Assembly (NCBI RefSeq): GCF_021728415.1
Contig: NZ_JAKKDV010000008.1
Span: 20,781-84,780, forward strand
Direction of reading: 5' to 3'
Length of the DNA: 64,000 bases
Source: Flaviramulus multivorans
GTDB lineage: Bacteria; Bacteroidota; Bacteroidia; Flavobacteriales; Flavobacteriaceae
Part shown: piece by piece, positions 16,220 through 25,000 of the stretch
How positions within the stretch are numbered: position 1 is the first letter of the stretch
Layout of the letters: each line of letters starts with the position of its first letter
Program-made: the position numbers and the translations under genes
Notes under the pieces: generated by a model
Databases searched by the model: none
Told to the model about the DNA's origin: nothing
The model's input: the letters and a program-made list of their open reading frames with translations, nothing else

Positions 16220-17281
16220 TTATTTTAAATTTTCCAAATTAACATTTTCGTAGTTACGAGTTAAAAACTCTAAGGAGAATTTTAAAATTTCCCCCATGTT
16301 TTTAGATCGTTTAAAATTCACGTCTTGCGTGTATTCAAATATTGTCATTTTAAGTGAATCAATATTTTCTTCTTTTGAAATAGAATCTCCTAGCATACAA
16401 GTAAGTAGTTGGTTTATTCTATCATGAAAACTCTTTAAACGTTTCACTAAAATGGAGCGTTCCTCTGTTTTATACTGATGAATAGATAACTTCTCCATAC
16501 TTTCGGAAACCAATTCAACCATTTTTAAATTCTCTTTAAAAAACTGTGGTCGGTATATATTAAACTTTCCTTCATAAGATTGCTGATCAAAATCTATAGG
16601 TCTAATTTTATACACCACATGATCAAAATCATGTGTAGGAACAATAACGTAGTTATACGACCTCATATCTCCTAAAAGGCGAATCATGCAACGCTCATTA
16701 AATTTCACAAACTCTTTTGCAATCTGAGATTTTTCAGATTTATCACATTTTGGCAAAAAATTCTTTATAAACTCATCACCCGGAATTCCTGCAATATGTT
16801 CTTCAATTAGCGTGTTTTTGTAAACTAGAAAATTGAGATTATACGGTGATAACATATGCTCTAATTCTAAACCATAAACGCGAGAAGCATCCGCAGTTTT
16901 TACATAAAAATAGGTAAAGTTATCATTTAATATATTCCTGATTTTTATTCTGAATGGCTTAGAATTCCCAAAAGTGCAATAATCAATAGCATCTACATTT
17001 AAAAATGGGATGGTGTCTTCGTTTCCATCAGAATGTAAAATTGTATATACTTTTTTAAGGGATAAATCTATCTCTTCTCTTTCATAATCGTTATAATAAA
17101 CCCGAATCCAAAGTGTGTCATTATCCTCCTTATCATAAACGACAATAGAACCTTGAAATCGCAACAAATCATCATAAAAAATAGGAATTTTTATATTTCT
17201 ATTATATTCTGATAAATAATTGTGTAATTTATCATTTATAGGGAATGACGGCTTTTTCTTTGATATTTTTAAATCTTGCAT
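16220..17281 (-). CDS. Unknown protein with kinase-like motifs
   Basis: A 353-residue soluble protein that I cannot assign to a named family. Its motifs occur in the order of a protein-kinase fold: FYVKTADASRVYGLELEHML at about 125-143 (candidate Lys K128 and helix-C Glu E140), IEEHIAGIPGDEFI at about 159-172 (hinge-like), GDMRSYNYVI at 204-213 (D205 and N210 as catalytic-loop Asp and metal Asn) and IDFDQ at 229-233 (DFG-like). The N-terminal 100 residues are beta-rich and the C-terminal 100 helical. It is monocistronic, divergent from an ABC exporter operon. Kinase activity is inference only. Confidence 0.75.
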   Translation of the reverse strand: MQDLKISKKKPSFPINDKLHNYLSEYNRNIKIPIFYDDLLRFQGSIVVYDKEDNDTLWIRVYYNDYEREEIDLSLKKVYTILHSDGNEDTIPFLNVDAIDYCTFGNSKPFRIKIRNILNDNFTYFYVKTADASRVYGLELEHMLSPYNLNFLVYKNTLIEEHIAGIPGDEFIKNFLPKCDKSEKSQIAKEFVKFNERCMIRLLGDMRSYNYVIVPTHDFDHVVYKIRPIDFDQQSYEGKFNIYRPQFFKENLKMVELVSESMEKLSIHQYKTEERSILVKRLKSFHDRINQLLTCMLGDSISKEENIDSLKMTIFEYTQDVNFKRSKNMGEILKFSLEFLTRNYENVNLENLK

Positions 17282-17297
17282 AGGCTTATAACTTATT

Positions 17298-17305
17298 CAA
17301 ATTTA
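17298..17305 (-). promoter_or_regulatory. -7 element for the kinase-like gene
   Basis: The minus strand reads TAAATTTG (TAnnTTTG) 16 bases before the ATG at 17281. A TTG at 17328-17330 lies 24 bases further upstream, slightly long for a -33 element. Confidence 0.45.
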
Positions 17306-17351
17306 ATGCTTTTTATAATAGGCTTGTAACAAAAATTAAGGACTGTCGTCA

Positions 17352-17359
17352 TACTTTTG
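17352..17359 (+). promoter_or_regulatory. -7 element for the ABC exporter operon
   Basis: TACTTTTG is an exact TAnnTTTG match, 48 bases upstream of the TTG start at 17408. The -33 TTG at the nearest position is 25 bases away, so the match is partial. Confidence 0.45.
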
Positions 17360-17407
17360 TAACTAACCCATGCTAATTACCTAAGTTGGCATAAAAACCA
17401 TTACAGT

Positions 17408-18310
17408 TTGGAATCTATTCTTACTATTAACAATCTTACAAAAAAATTTGGCTATTTAACCGCTGTTAAAGACCTATCATTCTCCATAAACAAAGGTAAT
17501 GTTTACGGTATTTTAGGACCTAACGGAAGTGGGAAATCTACAACACTTGGAGTTGTTTTAAATGTTGTAAATAAAACAGAAGGTAGTTTTCATTGGTTTG
17601 ATGGTAAAACGTCAACGCATGATGCCTTAAAAAAAGTAGGCGCTATCATTGAACGTCCAAATTTTTACCCTTACATGACTGCTTCACAAAATCTGAAATT
17701 GGTTTGTAAAATTAAGGGTGTTGATTATAGTAAAATAGATGAAAAACTTGAAATTGTTGGTCTTTTAGATAGAAAAAACAGTAAGTTTAAAACCTACTCT
17801 TTGGGTATGAAACAGCGTTTAGCTATTGCTTCGGCCCTACTTAACGATCCTGAAATTTTAATTCTAGACGAACCCACCAATGGCTTAGATCCACAAGGGA
17901 TTCATCAAATTCGTGAAATTATTAAAGAAATAGCCACACAAGGCACAACTATTTTGTTGGCTTCACATTTATTAGACGAAGTTGAAAAAGTATGTTCACA
18001 TGTTGTAGTGCTTCGTAAAGGGGTCAAATTATATTCAGGTCGAGTTGATGAAATGATTTCCAGTCATGGCTTTTTTGAGTTAAAATGTAATAAGCAAAGT
18101 GAATTAGTAGAATTATTAGAAAACAATAAAATTTTTGGTAAAATTAAAGTCAAAGATAATTTAGTTACAGCGTTTTTGAATGAACCTATGAACTCTGAAG
18201 ATTTTAATAAATTTTTGTTTGAAAAAGGAATTATTCTAACGCATTTAGTGCAACGCAAAGAAAGTTTAGAAGAGCAATTTTTACAATTAACTGACAACCA
18301 AAAAAACTAA
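17408..18310 (+). CDS. ABC transporter ATP-binding protein (BcrA-like)
   Basis: A 300-residue ATPase of the drug/bacitracin exporter group. Walker A GPNGSGKST is at 37-45, the signature YSLGMKQRL near 135, Walker B LILDEPTNGLDP near 155 and the switch His in LLASHLLDE. The C-terminal 80 residues form the usual accessory domain. The start is TTG at 17408, which gives the normal MESILTINNLTKKFG opening. It is followed 10 bases later by the membrane partner. Substrate unknown; antimicrobial peptide or lipid export would fit the family. Confidence 0.92.
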   Translation: MESILTINNLTKKFGYLTAVKDLSFSINKGNVYGILGPNGSGKSTTLGVVLNVVNKTEGSFHWFDGKTSTHDALKKVGAIIERPNFYPYMTASQNLKLVCKIKGVDYSKIDEKLEIVGLLDRKNSKFKTYSLGMKQRLAIASALLNDPEILILDEPTNGLDPQGIHQIREIIKEIATQGTTILLASHLLDEVEKVCSHVVVLRKGVKLYSGRVDEMISSHGFFELKCNKQSELVELLENNKIFGKIKVKDNLVTAFLNEPMNSEDFNKFLFEKGIILTHLVQRKESLEEQFLQLTDNQKN

Positions 18311-18320
18311 ATCCAACCAC

Positions 18321-19145
18321 ATGTTACGACTTTTAAATTTAGAATTACAAAAATTACTACTAAACAGAACCAGTAAAATCCTGATTTTTGTATCCTTTAT
18401 ATTACCTTTTTTTGTAATTCTTTTATCATCCTTAAAAATAAATGTTTTTGGTTTTTTTACCCTAGAATTAGGTGAATTAGGTGTCTTTAATTTTCCTATA
18501 ATTTGGCATTTAACAACTTTTTTTGCATCACAATTCAAGTTCTTTTTTGCCATTGTAGTAGTTAGCATGATTGGGAATGAGTATAGCAACAAAACCATAA
18601 AACAAAACTTAATTGATGGGTTGAGTAAAAAGGAATTTATACTATCAAAATTCTATACTTTGGTATTCTTTTCTCTAGTATCAACTATTTTAATAGGCCT
18701 CATTTCCTTGTGTATTGGTTTGTATTATTCAAGCTATAATGAGTTTTCAATAATAATCAGAGAAACCAATTTTTTAGTGGCTTATTTTGTGAAATTAGTT
18801 GGCTTTTTTAGTTTGTGTTTATTCTTTGGAATGTTAATAAAGCGTTCTGCTTTTGCCCTAGCCTTTTTATTTATACTTTTCATTCTAGAGTGGATTACTT
18901 TTGGATTAATAGTTTGGAAATTTGATGCTTCTATAGCAGAAAAAATACAGAATTTCTTTCCACTAAAATCAATGTATAAATTAATTGACCAGCCTTTTCA
19001 GAGAATTGCTATGACTAAGTTTCCAGACAAGGCAGAATTAGCTTATGATTATGCTGTTCATTGGCACGAATTTGTTATTGTTATTTGTTGGACTGCCTTA
19101 TTTATCTTTTTATCGTATAGATTATTAAAAAAGCGAGATTTATAA
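18321..19145 (+). CDS. ABC transporter permease (ABC-2 type)
   Basis: A 274-residue permease with six hydrophobic segments (about 20-40, 63-85, 106-135, 150-170, 176-200 and 247-266). The NEYSNKTIKQNLIDGLSKKEF segment after TM2 is typical of ABC-2 permeases partnered with BcrA-like ATPases. It is the membrane half of the exporter encoded with the preceding gene. A gap of 28 bases separates it from the T9SS protein gene. Confidence 0.9.
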   Translation: MLRLLNLELQKLLLNRTSKILIFVSFILPFFVILLSSLKINVFGFFTLELGELGVFNFPIIWHLTTFFASQFKFFFAIVVVSMIGNEYSNKTIKQNLIDGLSKKEFILSKFYTLVFFSLVSTILIGLISLCIGLYYSSYNEFSIIIRETNFLVAYFVKLVGFFSLCLFFGMLIKRSAFALAFLFILFILEWITFGLIVWKFDASIAEKIQNFFPLKSMYKLIDQPFQRIAMTKFPDKAELAYDYAVHWHEFVIVICWTALFIFLSYRLLKKRDL

Positions 19146-19173
19146 TATCTTTGATAGCTATCGCTATGAAAAG

Positions 19174-21894
19174 ATGAAAAAAATAATATTATTCGCGATT
19201 TTTAATTTTGTTTGTTTAAGTGTTTTCCCTCAATATGAAGCTTCAAATTGGTATTTTGGTGAAAATGCTGGCATCAAATTCAACCTTGGTAATAATACTA
19301 TAACTAGAACTTCTAATGGGCAATTAAATACCCGCGAGGGATGTTCTTCAATTTCTGACGATTCCGGTAATTTATTGTTTTATACTGATGGGGTTACTGT
19401 CTGGAATCAAAATCATCTGCAAATGCAAAATGGTTTTGGATTAAATGGAGATTCTTCTAGTACTCAATCGGCCATTATCGTACCCAAACCTAATGACACT
19501 GATATATTCTATGTTTTTACAGTGGACAATGGTTTAAATGGTATGAACAATGGTTTAAACTATTCTGAAATTGATATGACTCTTGATGGTGGTTTAGGTG
19601 CTGTTATAACAAAAAATATCAATTTACTTCCCCGTTGTTCGGAAAAAATAACTGCGGTTTTGAAAGACTGTATTTCTAAATCTATTTGGGTAGTTACTTT
19701 TGCTTCAGTTGATGGAAATCAGGGCCCTTACAACACCTATCATGCCTTTGAGGTAAGTGATACTGGTATAAGTACAACATCGGTAAAATCAACTTTTAAT
19801 TTGTTTATTTCGGATGCAAGGGGTTACCTAAAGTTATCGCCAGATGGCACGAAGGTAGCAAGTGCTAATGCTAAAGACGGGTTATATATTTATGATTTTG
19901 ATGTAGCTACTGGTATACTTTCTAATGAGCAATCTATACAAATATACTCAAGCAATGGTAGCCCATTCCCTTATGGCGTTGAATTTTCTCCAGATAGTCA
20001 ACTGCTTTATATTCATTCTTCAAACGACTTTTTCGATCAACAAAATCCAAACAACTCTAACGACCCTTCAAACCATACCTCTGCGTTAGTTCAGTTTAAT
20101 CTAAATGCGGCCGATATTGAAGCAAGTCAAATTATGATTGATGAACAACAGCTTTATAGAGGTGGTTTACAACTGGGTCCCGATGGAAAAATTTATAGAG
20201 CTTTAAGTGCATCCTATTCTCAAGGTCTCCCATATTTGGGTATTATTCAAAATCCTAATACGCTTGGATTAGGTTGTAACTATGTCCATAATGCTTTTAG
20301 TTTATCACCATTTAGATCTTCTCAAGGACTTCCTCCTTTTATAGCATCCTTTTTTAACACGGAAATAGATATCATAAAAAACGGAGAAAGCTCCAGTAAC
20401 TTAGCGCTTTGTGATGGTGATAGTTATACTTTAACCTCAGAAATATTACCTGGTGCTTCTTATATATGGACTAGAGACAAAGTTGTTTTACCAGAAACAA
20501 CCTATGATTTAGAGGTATTTCAAGCAGGACAATATGAGGTTTATATTGAACCTAACAATGGAGATTGTGCCATTGAAGGTCAAGCTTTTGTAGAATTCAA
20601 CCCCAACCCCGATGCTTTTAACCATACCCTTTTACAATGTGACGAAGATGGTTTGGTTGATGGTTTTACTACGTTTAACCTTACAGAGGCTAATGAAGAT
20701 TTAGCTGGTACAACTACGGATAGATCTACCAAATTCTATACTGATGTATCTAGAATTAATGAGATAAATGGTGCTGCTTTTAATAATACAGCGAATCCAC
20801 AAACTATTTATGTTGAAGTTATTGATGACCGAACCGGGTGTTTTAGTTATTCCGAACTAACCCTTAGTGTAAGCGTAACTGATGCAAATAATGCCGCTTT
20901 ACCTGCTGTGTGCGATGATGATGGCGTTGAAGATGGTCTTCATCTATTTGATTTAAGCGATGCCGATAGCTTAATTCTTAACGGATTACCAACTACGAAT
21001 TTAGATATAGCCTATTACCAAACCTATGATGATGCCTTGTTAGAACAAAACAATTTAGGAACTTCTTACACAAACACGATGCCTTATTCGCAAACCATTT
21101 ATGCTCGAGTTGAAAATCAAAATAATTGCTATGGTATTAGCGAAGTTGAACTAACTGTTAACCAGCTTCCTGATATTGATATGCAGGGTGTTGCAAATTA
21201 CTGCTTGAATTTCTCTCCAGCAACCATTCCTATTAATGCAGCGGTTTTAAACGATTCTCCTAATAATTACAGCTACATCTGGTCTACAGGTGAAAGTACT
21301 TATGAGATAAATGTTAATCAAATTGGGACTTATAATGTTACTGTTACTAATGCCAATGGTTGTACAAAAGAAAGAACTGTTACCATAGAACCATCAAACA
21401 TAGCTACTTTTGAATCCATTAAAGTTATTGATGCCACTGCAAATAATACCATTACCGTTATAGTCTCTGGCGAAGGCGTTTATGAATACAGATTACTTGA
21501 TAGCAATAACGTAGTGGTGGCACCTTATCAGGAAAGTAACGTGTTCGAAAATGTTTCTCCCGGTATTTATACGGTTTATGTAAAGGATATAAAAAATAAT
21601 TGTGGCGTTGTTAATGACAAAGTATCCGTTATTGGTTTTCCTAAATTCTTTACACCTAATAATGATGGCATTCATGATACATGGCAAGTATCAGGAGTTT
21701 CAGAAATGTTCCAACCTAATACTAAAGTGCTTATTTTTAATAGATTTGGTAAATTAATTAAGGAACTAAGCCCCACTGGAGAAGGATGGGATGGTACTTT
21801 TAATGGTGGTAAATTACCAAGTGATGATTATTGGTTTTCTGTGAAATTACAAGATGGTAGAATTTTTAAAAATCATTTTACATTGAAATATTAA
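19174..21894 (+). CDS. T9SS type B sorting domain protein with N-terminal propeller-like region
   Basis: A 906-residue exported protein. Residues 1-19 are a Sec signal. About 20-400 hold blades resembling a beta-propeller (NWYFGENAGIKFN, YLKLSPDGTKVASANAKDG, PYGVEFSPDSQLLYIHSSND). Around 405-475 is an Ig-like unit, then two CDxDxxxDG units (LLQCDEDGLVDGFTTFNL and PAVCDDDGVEDGLHLFDL), then an SprB-type beta-sandwich. The last about 90 residues are the type B sorting domain: FPKFFTPNNDGIHDTWQV, IFNRFGKLIKEL, GWDGTFNGGKLPSDDYWF and a final FTLKY. Such proteins are exported by T9SS; in gliding species the domain is called gliding motility-associated C-terminal. First of three similar genes. Confidence 0.9.
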   Translation: MKKIILFAIFNFVCLSVFPQYEASNWYFGENAGIKFNLGNNTITRTSNGQLNTREGCSSISDDSGNLLFYTDGVTVWNQNHLQMQNGFGLNGDSSSTQSAIIVPKPNDTDIFYVFTVDNGLNGMNNGLNYSEIDMTLDGGLGAVITKNINLLPRCSEKITAVLKDCISKSIWVVTFASVDGNQGPYNTYHAFEVSDTGISTTSVKSTFNLFISDARGYLKLSPDGTKVASANAKDGLYIYDFDVATGILSNEQSIQIYSSNGSPFPYGVEFSPDSQLLYIHSSNDFFDQQNPNNSNDPSNHTSALVQFNLNAADIEASQIMIDEQQLYRGGLQLGPDGKIYRALSASYSQGLPYLGIIQNPNTLGLGCNYVHNAFSLSPFRSSQGLPPFIASFFNTEIDIIKNGESSSNLALCDGDSYTLTSEILPGASYIWTRDKVVLPETTYDLEVFQAGQYEVYIEPNNGDCAIEGQAFVEFNPNPDAFNHTLLQCDEDGLVDGFTTFNLTEANEDLAGTTTDRSTKFYTDVSRINEINGAAFNNTANPQTIYVEVIDDRTGCFSYSELTLSVSVTDANNAALPAVCDDDGVEDGLHLFDLSDADSLILNGLPTTNLDIAYYQTYDDALLEQNNLGTSYTNTMPYSQTIYARVENQNNCYGISEVELTVNQLPDIDMQGVANYCLNFSPATIPINAAVLNDSPNNYSYIWSTGESTYEINVNQIGTYNVTVTNANGCTKERTVTIEPSNIATFESIKVIDATANNTITVIVSGEGVYEYRLLDSNNVVVAPYQESNVFENVSPGIYTVYVKDIKNNCGVVNDKVSVIGFPKFFTPNNDGIHDTWQVSGVSEMFQPNTKVLIFNRFGKLIKELSPTGEGWDGTFNGGKLPSDDYWFSVKLQDGRIFKNHFTLKY

Positions 21895-21993
21895 ACATTA
21901 AAACCAATTTAAGTGCACTTTCTCCTATTTTTTTTGTGTTTCACCTAAAAAAAATCTACTTTTCGTTCTAAATTTATTCTGGAAAACTAGAAT

Positions 21994-22001
21994 TATTTTT
22001 G
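21994..22001 (+). promoter_or_regulatory. -7 element for the 1629-aa adhesin-like gene
   Basis: TATTTTTG matches TAnnTTTG, 31 bases upstream of the ATG at 22033. The 138-base gap before this gene contains no hairpin terminator that I could see. Confidence 0.4.
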
Positions 22002-22032
22002 CACAAAGACCCAAACAGAAAACCTACAAGGT

Positions 22033-25000
22033 ATGAGATTTATTTACTACATCTTATTTATACTTATTTTTAGTAGTAATTCCATTTTTTCTCAACAAAT
22101 ATCAGTTGATGATTCTGTTGGTTTACAATCGCTCATATTAGACAATTTAGTTGACGGTTGTGTTGATATTACCAATATCAGTTCATCAGTTAATGGTAAT
22201 TCGCACGGTTTTACAAGTTATGCTTACTTTGAAAGAGCCGGTTCGAATTTTCCATTTGAAAATGGTATTGTTCTATCTACTGGCGGTGCAGCATCGGGTG
22301 GTAATGCTGTTAGAACTCCTACATTAAGTGAAGGTTCTTCAGCTTGGGGTACAGATCCCGATTTAGAAGCGGCTTTAGGTGTCACAAACACCGTCAATGC
22401 CACGTCTATTGAATTCGATTTTGTTTCAATTTCAAATCAATTTCATTTTAATTATTTATTAGCATCTGAAGAGTATTTTGGAATAAACCCTTGTCAATTT
22501 TCAGATGGTTTTGTTTTTCTTATCAAAGAAGCTGGAACTGCTGACCCTTATCAAAACATTGCGTTAGTTCCTGGTACTACTACGCCTGTTAATACCAACA
22601 CCATTCATGATGAAATTTTTGGTGTTTGTGCTGCTCAAAATGACCAATACTTTGATGGATATAATATCGGAGATACGAATTACAATGGTAGAACTACTGT
22701 TTTAACAGCTTCTGGTAGTATATTACCAAATGTAACTTACCATATTAAACTGATTATAGCAGATCAAACTGATGGAACTTTTGATTCCGCCGTCTTTATC
22801 GAAGGTGATAGCTTTAGAATTTTAGACCTAGGTTCAGATGTTGAAACCTGTGCTGGTTCTGTTCTCTTGGATGCAGATTTGCAAAATCCATTAGCATCTT
22901 ATGCTTGGTATTTAAATGGGAGCTTAATAACTGGTGCTATTACACCCACTTATAATGCTATTCAAGATGGAACATATAGGGTTGAAGTTTCTGTACCAGT
23001 AAATGGTTCAAATTGTGTTGAGGAAGATGAAATTGTAGTCGTTCTTAATACAGAAGAACCGATAAATCAAATATCTGATTATGAAATATGTGATGATGCC
23101 AGTGAAGATGGCATAGAAATTTTTGACCTTAGTACAAAAAATTCAGAATTAATAAGTAATATACCCTTTACAAACTACGCCTTTTCATATCATTTTTCGG
23201 ATTCGGATGCAAGAAACAATTTAAACCCTATAACTACACCCATAGCAAACACATCAAACCCTCAAGCGATTTATGTTAGAATTGATGACTTAGATAGCGA
23301 TTGTTTTTCCTATACATCCTTTAACTTAGTTGTAAATTCTGTTCCAAATATAGTAGACCCTACCGATTTAGAGGTTTGTGATGGTGATGATAGTCCTGAT
23401 GGGTATGCGGTAATAGATTTATCACAAAAAAATGATGAAATTACAGGCGGTCAAACTAATATGCTAGTAACATATCACTACAACAGTTTAGATGCAAGCA
23501 CTGGTAATAACCCAATCCCAATTCCGTATATAAACACCAATACTCCAACAGACTCTGTATTTGTTAGGGTAGTAAATACATCTACTGGTTGTGTAAACAC
23601 CACAACTTTAAACGTTAATGTAACCATAAGTCCTATTGCAAACAGGGATACACAATATATTGATGCTTGTGACAGAGATTTAGATGGTAGCGCTACTTTT
23701 GATTTAACAGAAGTGATAGATGATATACTAGCAGGCCTAACAGGTGTTACAACTACCTTTCATGTTTCTTACTCTGATGCTCAAGATGGTATTAACGTTA
23801 TAGCAGATGAAACGAATTATCAGTATACAAATGCGGTAATAGAACCTGGTTCAGCAACAATATATTTGAGAATTGTTGATGATGCTACAGGCTGTTTTAC
23901 TATTGTTCCTTTTGAAATTCACACCAATTTATTGCTTACAGGCACAGATACTGGTGATTTTGCGCTATGTGATAATAACGATGATAGCACAGATGCTTTA
24001 AATTTTGATTTGTTTACTGTAGAAAGCTACATTGCTAATGATTTACCAACTACCATTACGGTGTCTTTCTTCGAAACTGAAGATGATAGGGATAACAATG
24101 TAAACGCCATTGATAAATCACAATTATATGCGGCTGTAAGTCCAAAAGTATTGTACATACGAATTGATAATGGCGAGTGTATTGAAAATACTCAGATTAC
24201 ATTATTGGTAAACCCTATACTATTATTCGATAATGTGGTAATACCTTACTGCGATGATAATGATGATGGTATTGCAAGTATTGATTTACATTCACTTGAT
24301 AGTATTATAACTTCAGGTAATACAGACTTTACGGTAACTTATTTTCCAACAGATGCCGATGCACAAAGTAATAATACTGCCAATCAATTACCCCCATTTT
24401 ATACCAATACTAATTCTATTGAGACTATTTATGCTCGAATTGAAAATATAGATTCAGGTTGCTCAACTGTAAATCCTTTTCAAATTGAGGTATTGGTGGC
24501 TCCTTCAGCAACTGAACCAATAGATGTTATTATTTGTGATAATGATCAAGATGGGTTTTCAATTATTAACCTTGAGGCTAAAATTGATGAGGCAGTTTCA
24601 AATAACAGAACAGGTTTAGATATTAACGTTTTTACTTCTTTTGAAGATGCCGATACTAACACTAACGCTATTCCTGTTGGTGATAGAAATGCTTATAATA
24701 CCGATACTCAAACTATATATATTCGGATTGAAGATGCTTTAAGTGGGACTGGATGCTATACCATTGTTTCGTTTGAAGCCATAGTAAACACTTTGCCCAT
24801 TTTCCCTGTAATAAGCAATTTCCAAATTTGTGAAGATGATGGTGATGCTTTTGCTGATTTTTTATTAGTTGATAAAGACGCTGAAATTTTAAACGGACAA
24901 ACGGGTAAAGAAGTATTTTATTTTGAAGATGCTGCTTTCACAATTCCTATTGATAAAAATAATATTTATCGCAATACAACAAGTCCGCAAACCATTTATG

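Noticed and set aside
17385..17404. Sigma-54 promoter before the ABC exporter gene (TTGGCATAAAAACCATTACA)
   Set aside because: The spacing between the GG and the expected GC element is wrong and the second half is not conserved.
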